Assembly (NCBI GenBank): GCA_013334925.1
Contig: JAAXWP010000004.1
Location: forward strand, 46,824 to 110,823
Direction: 5' to 3'
DNA: 64,000 bases
DNA from: Chlorobiaceae bacterium
Lineage (GTDB): Bacteria > Bacteroidota > Chlorobiia > Chlorobiales > Chlorobiaceae
Shown here: positions 30,270 through 39,198 of the stretch, piece by piece
Layout of the letters: each line of letters opens with the position of its first letter
Position numbering within the stretch: position 1 is the stretch's first letter
Position numbers and translations under genes: made by a program
Notes under the pieces: model-generated
Told to the model about the DNA's origin: nothing
Database searches by the model: none
The model's input: the letters and a program-made list of their open reading frames with translations, nothing else

Positions 30270-30347
30270 ACCGGCGCCAACGGGGCGATTTGAAGAGTAG
30301 CGCCCGCTTTCGTATCTTGAAGTTTTTATCACTTAGCGTTTCCATTC

Positions 30348-31751
30348 ATGCTCATTCATCAGCGCACCATCCAGAACGAGGTCTCCCTCCAGGGTATCGG
30401 ACTCCACACCGGCCAGGAGTGCACGATCACCTTCAAGCCGGCACCGGCAAACTATGGTTACACCTTCGTCAGAAACGACATTGTCGACTGCCCTGAGATT
30501 CCGGCGCTGATCGACCACGTAGTGGACGTTCGCCGCGGCACCACCATCGCGATCGGTGACGTGAAGGTCCATACCACCGAGCACGTCCTCGCAGCCCTCT
30601 ATGGCCTTCAGATCGACAACTGCCGCATCGAGCTCAGCGGTCCAGAACCGCCGGTCATGGATGGCAGCGCCCGTCCGTTTGCCGACGCCATTCTTTCGGC
30701 AGGTATCTGCGAACAGGATGAACCCAAGAATTACCTGGTCATCGACGAGACCATCGAATATCATGACGCTGAATACGGAGTCGATATCGTCGCACTTCCG
30801 CTGGACGGTTTCAGGGCCACCGTCATGGTGGATTACAAGAACCCGGCCCTCGGTTCGCAGCACTCCGGACTGTTCGATCTCCACAAGGAGTTCCTCGGAG
30901 ACTTCGCTCCGTGCCGCACATTCTGTTTCCTCAGTGAAGTCGAAGCCCTTGCCGGCCAGGGAATCATCAAAGGCGGTGATGTCGACAACGCCATTGTCAT
31001 CGTCGACAAGCAGCTCGATCAGAATGAAGTACAGGATCTTGCCAACAAGATCGGCGTTGAGAGCTCGCACCTGGTTCTCGGCCAGAACGGCATCCTGAAC
31101 AATCGCGAACTGCGATTCCCGAATGAACCGGCCCGTCATAAACTGCTCGATCTGCTCGGAGACATGGCACTGCTCGGCATGCCGGTCAAAGCCCAGGTTC
31201 TTGCAGCACGTCCCGGACATGCCTCGAATGTCGAATTCGTCAAGCAGCTCAAGAAATATGCGGACAGGAACAAACTTGCCCGCCAGTTCCAGCACGAGAA
31301 AAAAGCCGGCGTTATCTTCGACATCAACGCCATCCTGAACATCCTGCCGCACCGCTACCCGTTCCTGCTGATCGACAAGATCGTCGAGTTCACCCTCGAC
31401 GAGAAGATCGTGGCGATCAAAAACGTCACGATGAACGAACCCTTCTTCCAGGGCCACTTCCCCGGAAATCCGGTCATGCCGGGCGTGCTCATCATCGAGG
31501 CCATGGCCCAGACCGGCGGCATCATGATGCTGAACGGCAACGAGAACATCAAGGATTCGGTCGTCTTCTTCATGGGTATCGACAAGGCCAGGTTCCGCAA
31601 GCCGGTACTGCCTGGAGATACACTGGTCATCGAGGCCGTGATGACCAACAAGCGCCGTACGGTCTGCCAGTTCGACGCCAAAGCCTACGTCAGAGGCGAA
31701 CTGGTCACCGAAGCTTCACTCATGGCAACGGTCGTGAACAAGAAAGTCTGA
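30348..31751 (+). CDS. lpxC-fabZ: Fused LpxC deacetylase / FabZ dehydratase
   Basis: A 467-residue fusion. Residues 1-310 are UDP-3-O-acyl-GlcNAc deacetylase, the committed step of lipid A synthesis (QNEVSLQGIGLHTGQ, the zinc-binding THEHV segment here as TTEHVLAALYGL, and LLDLLGDMALLG). Residues 325-467 are 3-hydroxyacyl-ACP dehydratase (ILPHRYPFLLIDKI, then NEPFFQGHFPGNPVMPG with the catalytic His). The same fusion is known in Bacteroidetes and Chlorobi and should balance hydroxyacyl-ACP use between lipid A and fatty acids. A strong terminator follows. Confidence 0.96.
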   Translation: MLIHQRTIQNEVSLQGIGLHTGQECTITFKPAPANYGYTFVRNDIVDCPEIPALIDHVVDVRRGTTIAIGDVKVHTTEHVLAALYGLQIDNCRIELSGPEPPVMDGSARPFADAILSAGICEQDEPKNYLVIDETIEYHDAEYGVDIVALPLDGFRATVMVDYKNPALGSQHSGLFDLHKEFLGDFAPCRTFCFLSEVEALAGQGIIKGGDVDNAIVIVDKQLDQNEVQDLANKIGVESSHLVLGQNGILNNRELRFPNEPARHKLLDLLGDMALLGMPVKAQVLAARPGHASNVEFVKQLKKYADRNKLARQFQHEKKAGVIFDINAILNILPHRYPFLLIDKIVEFTLDEKIVAIKNVTMNEPFFQGHFPGNPVMPGVLIIEAMAQTGGIMMLNGNENIKDSVVFFMGIDKARFRKPVLPGDTLVIEAVMTNKRRTVCQFDAKAYVRGELVTEASLMATVVNKKV

Positions 31752-31771
31752 CGCCTCTATACAGGCAAGAG

Positions 31772-31798
31772 AAAAACCCCGGCATGTCCGGGGTTTTT
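31772..31798 (+). terminator. Terminator of lpxC-fabZ
   Basis: AAAAACCCCGG and CCGGGGTTTTT form an 11-bp stem around a 5-base loop, with the A and T runs expected of an intrinsic terminator. Confidence 0.92.
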
Positions 31799-31882
31799 CC
31801 GTTTGAATTCATCATTATTGGTCACGAACGACCCTGCAGGTTCATCAACATTCCGAGCCTTGTCATCTGCAGTTTTCAGGAA

Positions 31883-31936
31883 TTTTCCACACCTTGTCAA
31901 CACCCCTGCCAACAGGTTGCCAACAAGTTATCCACA
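31883..31936 (+). promoter_or_regulatory. Phased cluster of DnaA-box-like sites (candidate oriC or DnaA target)
   Basis: Five same-strand 9-mers start at 31883 (TTTTCCACA), 31894 (TTGTCAACA), 31906 (CTGCCAACA), 31917 (TTGCCAACA) and 31928 (TTATCCACA, a perfect E. coli-type DnaA box), with spacings of 11, 12, 11 and 11 bases, one helical turn each. An AT-rich tract follows at 31975-32030. The 390 bases between lpxC-fabZ and pgsA hold no convincing gene. The dnaA and dnaN genes are not in the window. Confidence 0.55.
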
Positions 31937-32142
31937 TTTTCAAAATCGTACCACAAATACGGAAACCGCCCGATAAAGCGTTATTATAATTATACTTACA
32001 GGGCTATATAGGACCATTATATTGCACTCTGTATACAGTAGTCCATATATCCAGGGCACATGATGTACACAAATCAGCGAAACACTCGTGAGTGCCGGGA
32101 ATCAGAAGACAGGATCGTGCTGAAGAAGCGGTATGACTGTCA

Positions 32143-32697
32143 TCAGGGCTTGAAATCGAGTCCCTGCCTGATACGGTAAAAGCGGATGCAATATTCGATG
32201 AACGAGTACAGGAGCATGATCGAAGAGAGGTACATGAAGAACTCCTTGACGGAGTAACGAAGAAACAGGGGATTGGGCCAAACCATGGCGATAAACATCA
32301 TGGAAACGAACCCTACAGCCCACTTTCCCGGCCAGAGCGAGGTGGTCAGCACATTGTGACGATGACGTATCCAGGCAGCTCCCATGAAAATGACGAGATC
32401 CCGCAGGATGACAAAAAACACGAACCACACAGGCAGCTCCCCCTTCCAGAGAAAGTAGACGGCCACACTCGCCAGGCAGAGCTTGTCGGCCAGCGGATCG
32501 AGGATTTTACCCATGTCAGAGACCTCGTTGGTCCACCTTGCCGCCCGCCCGTCGAACCAGTCGGAGAGCAAAGCGACAATCATGATGGCGAACGCCTCCC
32601 CCGTCCGTCCGGTATGCAGGCACCAGATAAACCAGGGAATCAGCAGAATCCTCAGAAAACTGAGAAAATTGGGAAGGTTGACGATATGTCCCTGCAC
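32143..32697 (-). CDS. pgsA: CDP-alcohol phosphatidyltransferase
   Basis: Membrane enzyme that most likely joins CDP-diacylglycerol and glycerol-3-phosphate to phosphatidylglycerol phosphate. The family motif DG(x2)AR(x8)G(x3)D(x3)D is complete: DGRAAR, then MGKILDPLADK. 184 residues with about five hydrophobic helices and the typical start VNLPNFLSFLRILLIP. The pgsA assignment rests on length and N-terminus; other CDP-alcohol transferases share the motif. Phosphatidylglycerol is a main lipid of photosynthetic membranes. Confidence 0.88.
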   Translation of the reverse strand: MQGHIVNLPNFLSFLRILLIPWFIWCLHTGRTGEAFAIMIVALLSDWFDGRAARWTNEVSDMGKILDPLADKLCLASVAVYFLWKGELPVWFVFFVILRDLVIFMGAAWIRHRHNVLTTSLWPGKWAVGFVSMMFIAMVWPNPLFLRYSVKEFFMYLSSIMLLYSFIEYCIRFYRIRQGLDFKP

Positions 32698-32780
32698 GGT
32701 TCGTTGGGTTTAATCTACGTGAAAGAAAGTCCTCCAGACTGCCGGAAAACGCAATGCTGCATCCGATGGTGCATCACCTC

Positions 32781-33353
32781 TCAGGCAACCAGTTCCGGAT
32801 GGTCGCCTATATATGACGACCAATCCTGTTTTTTCCTTTTCCTGCCGCTCCCCTTCGAGGAAAACTGCAGACCGGGAGGGTTTGCGGTATTCCTCTGCAG
32901 GTCGCAATACGCAATGGCAAGTGCATCGGTAGCGTCAGGCGGCAGGGCCGACGAAGCAATTGGCAAAAGCTTGCCAAGCATCGATGCCACCTGTTCCTTT
33001 ACTGCAGATCCGTGCCCCGTCACCGACAGTTTGATCTCCCGGGGGGCATATTCCCGCACCGGTCGGGCACACCTGGCGGCAAGTGCGAGCACCGCTCCCC
33101 TCACCTGTCCGAGAATGAGTGCGCTTCTGACGTTGCGGCCGACAAACGCAGTTTCAATAGCGATGCAATCCGGAGAGGTCTGAGCCACAACATCCTCCAG
33201 ACCGCTCCATATCTGGCCGATCCTTTCAGGAAGCGGTGTCGAGCTCTTCATGCGGATCACGCCGCAACCAAGCACGTCATAACCTCTGTCGGTGCAGCGG
33301 ATGACACCGTAACCGGTGTTCCTGCTGCCAGGATCGACTCCCATGACAATCAT
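32781..33353 (-). CDS. ruvC: Crossover junction endodeoxyribonuclease RuvC
   Basis: Holliday junction resolvase. Catalytic acidic residues in the RNase H-like fold: Asp in [15 protein letters not shown], Glu in [12 protein letters not shown], and the late Asp pair in [15 protein letters not shown]. The 190 residues are slightly longer than E. coli RuvC, with a basic tail ([12 protein letters not shown]). It starts three bases after the yebC stop, the common yebC-ruvC order; ruvA and ruvB are not adjacent. Confidence 0.96.
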   Translation of the reverse strand: MIVMGVDPGSRNTGYGVIRCTDRGYDVLGCGVIRMKSSTPLPERIGQIWSGLEDVVAQTSPDCIAIETAFVGRNVRSALILGQVRGAVLALAARCARPVREYAPREIKLSVTGHGSAVKEQVASMLGKLLPIASSALPPDATDALAIAYCDLQRNTANPPGLQFSSKGSGRKRKKQDWSSYIGDHPELVA

Positions 33354-33356
33354 GGA

Positions 33357-34109
33357 TCAGTCGCCAAGGCTTTCCATGGCGCTCTCGCTGATCTCCATGT
33401 TGCTGTAGACCACCTGGACGTCATCACCGCTTTCAAGGGCGTCGATAAGCTTGATTGCGCGGGCTGCATCCTCGGCTTCCAGCTCGACATAGTTGTCCGG
33501 CAACAGATCGACCTTGGCATTATCGAAAGGAATTCCTGCCGCTTCGAGTGCTTTTTTTGCCGTCTCGAGATCCTTAACATCGGTCAGCACCGTGTAGAAC
33601 TGTTCGTCGTCACTGTCGAGATCCTCGAGACCGGCATCGAGCAGCAGCTCCATCAGCTGGTCTTCGGAAGCGGCAGACTTCGGAACGTCGATCGAACCTT
33701 TTCGCTGGAACATCCAGGCCACGCTGCCGCTTTCGCCAAGCGATCCGCCGTTCCTGCTCATGAGGTGGCGAACGTCGGCCACGGTACGGTTCCTGTTGTC
33801 GGTAGCCGTCTCGATGATCACGGCGATACCACCGGGCCCGTAACCTTCGTAGGTGATCTCCTCGTAGATCGCACCCTCGAGCTCACCGGTACCCTTTTTG
33901 ATAGCTCTCTGTATGTTTTCCATCGGCATCGAATTGGCCCGGGCAGTGTCGATGGCCAGCCTGAGACGAGGATTGCCTGTAGGATCGCCGCCACCCATCT
34001 TCGCGGCTATGGTAATCTCCTTGACCAGTTTGGTGAACAGATTTCCCCTCTTCTGGTCGGTAGCGGCCTTTTTCCTCTTGATGGTCGCCCATTTGCTGTG
34101 TCCTGACAT
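33357..34109 (-). CDS. yebC: YebC/PmpR-family protein (TACO1-like)
   Basis: 250 residues with the invariant N-terminus [22 protein letters not shown] and conserved [19 protein letters not shown]. Members are known as DNA-binding regulators, and YebC proteins have been linked to translation of proline-rich stretches; which applies here cannot be read from sequence. First gene of the yebC-ruvC unit. Confidence 0.95.
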   Translation of the reverse strand: MSGHSKWATIKRKKAATDQKRGNLFTKLVKEITIAAKMGGGDPTGNPRLRLAIDTARANSMPMENIQRAIKKGTGELEGAIYEEITYEGYGPGGIAVIIETATDNRNRTVADVRHLMSRNGGSLGESGSVAWMFQRKGSIDVPKSAASEDQLMELLLDAGLEDLDSDDEQFYTVLTDVKDLETAKKALEAAGIPFDNAKVDLLPDNYVELEAEDAARAIKLIDALESGDDVQVVYSNMEISESAMESLGD

Positions 34110-34154
34110 AACTGTAAAACCCGATGGTTAGATAGATTCCATAAAAGGCTGCTT

Positions 34155-34354
34155 TATGATAAAAGATTTATTTTACTTAAAGTGAAACCAAATCTTTACC
34201 GACAGCCGGAAAGGTACTACACCAAAACCTTTCCCCGCAACCCGGATACACGACGAATGGGGTGCGGAAATCGTTTCGGGCACCTCCGGCGACGCAATCC
34301 GGTAGCGCAGCAGGTCTTCTGGATGTACGGACAAATTAATCACAACGACAAAGA
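34155..34354 (+). other. Structured leader upstream of pheA
   Basis: The 245 bases between yebC and pheA hold a 9-codon frame at 34156-34185 (MIKDLFYLK) and a pair of overlapping hairpins: GGAAAGGT (34208-34215) can pair with ACCTTTCC (34227-34234), while that same strand plus CGCA can pair with TGCGGAAA (34263-34270). No known riboswitch class is recognised, and no T-run follows. Treat as a weak regulatory candidate. Confidence 0.25.
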
Positions 34355-35197
34355 ATGACAAACTGGTTGATTGGCTACCAGGGAGAACCTGGAGCTTACA
34401 GTGAAATCGCAGCCCTGAGGTTCGGCACTCCCCAGCCATTCGAGAGCTTCGACGAAGTTTTCTCGGCCGTTGTCAGGAAAAAGACAGACTACGCGGTCAT
34501 CCCGATCGAGAACTCGCTTGGCGGCAGCATCCACCAGAATTACGACCTGCTGCAGAACCAGCCGGTGGTCATTCTCGCCGAAACGTTCGTCAAGGTCGTT
34601 CACTGCCTGCAGGGATTGCCGGGTTCGAGCGTGGAAAATGCGCGTAAGGTGCTCTCTCACCCGCAGGCCCTGGCCCAGTGTCACAACTTCATTGCCGAGC
34701 ATCCCGGAATCAGGGCTGAAGCGGCCTACGACACGGCCGGCAGCGCCAAGATCGTCGCGGCTGGCGCTGACCCGACGGTTCTGGCCATCGCATCGAAGCG
34801 TGCCGCCGAGCTGTACGGTCTTGAAATTCTGCGTGAGAACCTGGCCGACGAAGAGTGGAACATCACCCGCTTCTTCTGCATCGCCCATCAGGACAACCCC
34901 GATGTGGCCCATCTGAAAAATCCGCCGGACACCTCACAGCAGAAGACATCGATCGTATTCACCCTGCCGAATGAACCCGGCTCGCTCTTCAAGGCGATGG
35001 CAACACTCGCCTTGCGGGATATCGACCTGACCAAGATCGAATCACGCCCTTCGAAGAAAAAGGCGTTCGAATATCTGTTCTACGCCGATTTCATCGGTCA
35101 CCGGGATGACCCGAACATCCACAACGCCCTCGAACACCTCAGGGAGTTCGCGCCCATGCTCAAGGTGCTCGGCAGCTATGGAGTAGTGCATCCATGA
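34355..35197 (+). CDS. pheA: Prephenate dehydratase
   Basis: Converts prephenate to phenylpyruvate in phenylalanine synthesis. Monofunctional, 280 residues. The dehydratase domain has GYQGEPGAYSEIAAL, the IPIENSLGGSIHQNYDLL motif and NITRFFCIA with the TRF catalytic signature; the C-terminal ACT domain (TSIVFTLPNEPGSLFKAM ... ESRPSK) is the Phe feedback site. No chorismate mutase domain is fused. Its stop overlaps the ATG of polA by four bases. Confidence 0.96.
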   Translation: MTNWLIGYQGEPGAYSEIAALRFGTPQPFESFDEVFSAVVRKKTDYAVIPIENSLGGSIHQNYDLLQNQPVVILAETFVKVVHCLQGLPGSSVENARKVLSHPQALAQCHNFIAEHPGIRAEAAYDTAGSAKIVAAGADPTVLAIASKRAAELYGLEILRENLADEEWNITRFFCIAHQDNPDVAHLKNPPDTSQQKTSIVFTLPNEPGSLFKAMATLALRDIDLTKIESRPSKKKAFEYLFYADFIGHRDDPNIHNALEHLREFAPMLKVLGSYGVVHP

Positions 35198-38037
35198 TCA
35201 CTGAAGGCCAGTACGACCTGTTCGCGACCGCTCCGTCACCGGTTGCACCGAACGAGGAACCAGCCGTGACGGAACCGATGAAGCCAGAAAAAAGACCCGG
35301 TCTCTACCTGCTCGACGGCATGGCCATGGTCTACCGGGCGTTCTTCGCCCTGCAGCAGGCACGCATGACCTCCCGTGACGGCCACCCGACCGGTGCCGTA
35401 TTCGGGTTCGCCTCGAGCCTGCTCAGGATCATCGAAGCATACTCACCCGACTACCTTGCCGTGACCTTCGACAGCCGGGAGAAAACCTTCCGGCACGAAC
35501 GATACGAAGAGTACAAGGCCAACCGGCAAGCCCCTCCGGAGGATCTCATCAGTCAGCTCGGCGACATCCATGAGCTCATCCGGGCCCTGGGCATACCGAT
35601 CGTGATCATGCCGGGATTCGAAGCCGACGACCTGATCGGCTCGGCTGCCAGGAAATTCGAACATGAGTGTCAGGTCTATATCGTCACGCCCGACAAAGAC
35701 ATGTCCCAGCTCGTGCACGACGGGGTGCGCATCCTGAAGCCAGGTAAAAAGCAGAACGATTTCGACCTGATGGGCCCACAGGAGATCGCCGAACAGTTCG
35801 GAGTACCACCGGAACAGTTCATCGACTTCCTGACCCTTACCGGCGACACCTCGGACAACATCCCGGGAGCGAAAGGCATCGGGCCGAAAACGGCCTCCAG
35901 CCTGTTAGAAAAATATGGTTCGCTCGACAATGTCTACAGCCATCTCGGTGAGCTGTCGCCAAAGTCCAGAACGAGTCTCGAGGAGTTCCGCGAAAAGATG
36001 CCCATGGTCAGGGAGCTGGTCACGATCCGTACCGACCTCGAACTTCAGCTCACCCTCGATGAACTGCGTCGCGGCACCCTGGACCATGAGGCATTGTTCG
36101 CCCTGCTGAACCGCCTGCAGCTCAGGACCATCGCGGCAAGGGTTCCGGAGCTTTTCCATGTCACGGCACCTGACGCCGATACTCCCGGGAAAGCAGCCGA
36201 TGGCGAACAGACGCAGGAGATCGAACTCGTACCGGCATACGAAGGAGCGAACTACACCCTTGTCGACACCGAAGAGGCCCTCGAGCGTCTGATCAGCAAA
36301 CTCGAGTCATCGACAGGTTTTGCCGTCGACACCGAAACCACCAGCCTCGACACCTTCGAGGCCGAAATCGCCGGTATCTCTTTTTCGGTCGAACCGAAGG
36401 AGGCGTTCTTCGTCTATTTCGGCAAGAGCGGCCTTGAAGCAAGACCTGCGCTCGAGCGGCTGAAACCGCTGCTGGAAAACCCCGAGCAGCCGAAAACCGG
36501 CCAGAACCTCAAGTACGACATCCTCGTGCTGAAGCAGTACGGCATCGAACTTTTTCCGGTCGCCTTCGACACCATGCTCGCAAGCTATGTACTCGATCCG
36601 GAGGAGAAACACAACCTCGACGATCTGGCAGCCAGCCGCCTGGGGTGCAAGACCACGAAATACAGCGAGCTGGTCGGAGAGGGCAAATCGGCCATCGGTA
36701 TCTTTGATGTCGAGCCGAAGAAACTCTCCGATTACGGTTGCCAGGATGCCGATATCGCCCTGAGGCTCAGATCGGCCCTCACAGAGCAGCTTGAAGCCAA
36801 TCCAGAACTGCTGCAGGTCTGTGAAGTGCTCGAATTTCCGCTCGTAAGCGTGCTTGCAGGCATGGAGTTCCAGGGGGTGGCCATCGACACGGCCCATCTG
36901 GAACGAACCGCGGAGATCGTCAATCGCGAACTCGTCGTGCTTTCCGAAAAGATCCACGCCGCCGCCGGAGAACCGTTCAACATCGACTCGCCGAAGCAGC
37001 TTGCGCACATTCTCTTCGAGGTGCTGCACCTGCCGGCGAAAAAGGCCACCAAGACCGGCTATTCGACCAACGTCCAGATTCTCGAAGATCTCGCCGGGTT
37101 GCATCCGATCGCCTCGGACATCCTCGATTACCGCAGCCTGCAGAAGCTCAAGACCACCTACATCGAGGCGCTTCCGAGGATGATCAACCCCAGGACAGGG
37201 AAAGTCCACACCTCGTTCAACCAGCAGGTCACGGCGACCGGACGGCTGTCGTCATCGAACCCCAACCTGCAGAACATCCCTATCCGCACAACACTCGGCA
37301 AAGAGATCCGCAGGGCCTTCATCCCCGAAAAAGCAGGAAATCTTCTGCTTTCGGCCGACTACTCGCAGATCGAGCTCCGGATCGCGGCGGAACTCTCAGG
37401 CGACCAGCGCCTCATCGAAGCGTTCCGGAACCGTGAAGACATCCATGCGGCAACGGCCAGGGTCATCTTCGACACCGACGAGGTCACTCCGGATATGCGC
37501 CGCAAGGCCAAAGAGGTCAACTTTGGCGTCCTGTACGGTATCCAGCCGTTCGGACTCTCGCAGCGTCTCGGCATCCCCCAGAGGGAGGCCAAAGCCATCA
37601 TCGAGACGTACATGGCCAAATATCCCGGCATGTTCACCTCGCTCGAGGCGACGATCACCGAAGCCCGTTCGAAAGGCTACGTCTCGACGCTCATGGGAAG
37701 AAGGCGCTACCTGCCGGACCTGAACAGCAAAAACGTCAACATTCGAAAAGCTGCAGAGCGAGTGGCCATGAACACGCCGATCCAGGGCACGGCAGCAGAT
37801 ATCATCAAATACGCGATGTGCACCATAAGCCGCAAGCTCTCCGAAAGCGGGCTGCGTTCTGTCATGCTTCTGCAGGTGCATGACGAACTGCTCTTCGAAA
37901 CCGACGAAACCGAAAAAGAGCTCCTGAAAAAGCTGGTCAACGACGCCATGATTCAGGCTGCGATCGAATGTGGCATCAGGAATGTGCCCGTGGAGGTCGA
38001 GACAGGGACCGGAAAAAACTGGCTGGAGGCCCATTAG
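35194..38037 (+). CDS. polA: DNA polymerase I
   Basis: Repair and Okazaki-processing polymerase, 947 residues. About 30 extra N-terminal residues precede the 5'-3' exonuclease (LYLLDGMAMVYRAFFAL, TFRHERYEEYKANR, TGDTSDNIPGAKGIGPKTA). The 3'-5' exonuclease looks active: Asp and Glu in VDTETTSLD, Asp in NLKYDILVL and the YxxxD in YGCQDADI. The polymerase has motif A (LLSADYSQIELRI), the O-helix (RRKAKEVNFGVLYGI) and motif C (QVHDELLFE). It is translationally coupled to pheA, an unusual partner with no obvious functional link. Confidence 0.97.
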   Translation: MITEGQYDLFATAPSPVAPNEEPAVTEPMKPEKRPGLYLLDGMAMVYRAFFALQQARMTSRDGHPTGAVFGFASSLLRIIEAYSPDYLAVTFDSREKTFRHERYEEYKANRQAPPEDLISQLGDIHELIRALGIPIVIMPGFEADDLIGSAARKFEHECQVYIVTPDKDMSQLVHDGVRILKPGKKQNDFDLMGPQEIAEQFGVPPEQFIDFLTLTGDTSDNIPGAKGIGPKTASSLLEKYGSLDNVYSHLGELSPKSRTSLEEFREKMPMVRELVTIRTDLELQLTLDELRRGTLDHEALFALLNRLQLRTIAARVPELFHVTAPDADTPGKAADGEQTQEIELVPAYEGANYTLVDTEEALERLISKLESSTGFAVDTETTSLDTFEAEIAGISFSVEPKEAFFVYFGKSGLEARPALERLKPLLENPEQPKTGQNLKYDILVLKQYGIELFPVAFDTMLASYVLDPEEKHNLDDLAASRLGCKTTKYSELVGEGKSAIGIFDVEPKKLSDYGCQDADIALRLRSALTEQLEANPELLQVCEVLEFPLVSVLAGMEFQGVAIDTAHLERTAEIVNRELVVLSEKIHAAAGEPFNIDSPKQLAHILFEVLHLPAKKATKTGYSTNVQILEDLAGLHPIASDILDYRSLQKLKTTYIEALPRMINPRTGKVHTSFNQQVTATGRLSSSNPNLQNIPIRTTLGKEIRRAFIPEKAGNLLLSADYSQIELRIAAELSGDQRLIEAFRNREDIHAATARVIFDTDEVTPDMRRKAKEVNFGVLYGIQPFGLSQRLGIPQREAKAIIETYMAKYPGMFTSLEATITEARSKGYVSTLMGRRRYLPDLNSKNVNIRKAAERVAMNTPIQGTAADIIKYAMCTISRKLSESGLRSVMLLQVHDELLFETDETEKELLKKLVNDAMIQAAIECGIRNVPVEVETGTGKNWLEAH

Positions 38038-38121
38038 ACTTTGATTATTAGGGGAAACTTTTTTTATATTTCACAAAATTCAATCGACACCCCTCTTCTC
38101 CGTCAATCAACCGCACACCGG

Positions 38122-38931
38122 ATGCTTTCTTCGAACAGGCTTGCATACCTTGCCAAAAACGACATGGTCGAGCAGGCCCGAAGAGTGCGTTCCATGCGCT
38201 TGACCAGCTTTGTTCTCGCCCTCGCATTCCTGCTGCTGCCGGCCCTGAACTGTTTCACCGGCACCGGCCGCCTTTTTGCCGCAGAAAAGAGCGTGGCAGC
38301 GGAACCTGCTGCACAGGTAAGCTCGCAGGAGGCGGACCGCGCTGAACTCATCACCGCTTCCACGGAATCACCGGAAGACCTCATCACTTCGACCGAAATG
38401 ATGATCGAAAAGCTGATTCTGCAGATGGATCGCGAGTCATCGATAAAGACGAGGGGTAACGACAGGTCCATCATCGCTTCCCTGCCATCGATCAGGCCGA
38501 TCCAGGGATACATCACCAGCGACTTTGGCCTTCGCCTGCATCCGGTTTACAAACGTCCTATTTTTCACACTGGTACCGATTTCTCGGCGCCGGTCGGCAC
38601 GAGAGTCCTTGCGACAGCAGACGGTGTTGTCGCCTCTTCAGGATTTGACAAAGGATATGGCAAAAAAGTTGTCATCGATCATGGCTTCGGCTACCAGACC
38701 ATCTATGCACATCTGTCGAAAGCCGTCGTCAGGCAGGGACAGCATATCAGACGCGGCGATGTGATCGCATTCTCCGGAAACACTGGCCTTTCCACAGGGC
38801 CTCACCTCCACTACGAAGTACGTAAGGACAACATTGTCGTCAATCCTACTGCCTACTTCCAGGACGACCAGACCCCAGACAAGTTCACCCTGCACGATAC
38901 CGAGCAGGCACAGGACAACAGTCACTCTTAA
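38122..38931 (+). CDS. M23-family peptidase (LytM/NlpD-like)
   Basis: Envelope zinc metallopeptidase or amidase activator. The LytM domain is complete with zinc ligands in HTGTDFSAP and GPHLHYEV, so it is probably catalytically active on peptidoglycan cross-links. The N-terminus has a positively charged stretch and one hydrophobic segment (SFVLALAFLLLPALNCF), a signal peptide or anchor. The start is uncertain: ATGs at 38041, 38122, 38164 and 38194 are in frame. I list 38122 as a compromise; 38194 (MRLTSFVL) would give the most canonical signal peptide. Confidence 0.88.
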   Translation: MLSSNRLAYLAKNDMVEQARRVRSMRLTSFVLALAFLLLPALNCFTGTGRLFAAEKSVAAEPAAQVSSQEADRAELITASTESPEDLITSTEMMIEKLILQMDRESSIKTRGNDRSIIASLPSIRPIQGYITSDFGLRLHPVYKRPIFHTGTDFSAPVGTRVLATADGVVASSGFDKGYGKKVVIDHGFGYQTIYAHLSKAVVRQGQHIRRGDVIAFSGNTGLSTGPHLHYEVRKDNIVVNPTAYFQDDQTPDKFTLHDTEQAQDNSHS

Positions 38932-38958
38932 CCTGATAAATCCATCTCAGTTACTCGT

Positions 38959-39186
38959 ATGTACTGGAATCTCGATCTTGCACGATATATTGCCGACGCC
39001 CCATGGCCGGTTACCAAAGATGAACTGATTGATTACGCAAACAGGACTGGCGCTCCCCAGCAGGTGATCGACAACCTGCTCGACCTTCCCGAGAGCGATG
39101 AACTTTACGAAAGCCTCGAAGAGATCTGGCCGGACTATCCGACCGACGAGGATTTCGGCTACAGCGATGAAGAACCCTTAACATAA
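38959..39186 (+). CDS. DUF2795-like small protein
   Basis: 75 residues, very acidic at the C-terminus. The region WPVTKDELIDYANRTGAPQQVIDNLLDLPESDELY fits DUF2795, a small helical domain of unknown function. It lies 27 bases after the M23 peptidase gene on the same strand and ends 12 bases before the Omp85 gene's ATG, so it may be part of an envelope operon with both. Confidence 0.82.
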   Translation: MYWNLDLARYIADAPWPVTKDELIDYANRTGAPQQVIDNLLDLPESDELYESLEEIWPDYPTDEDFGYSDEEPLT

Positions 39187-39198
39187 GGTTAGTATCCG

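Noticed and set aside
34206..34275. Cobalamin riboswitch upstream of pheA
   Set aside because: A CCGCAAC string caught my eye, but the B12-box and other conserved elements are missing.
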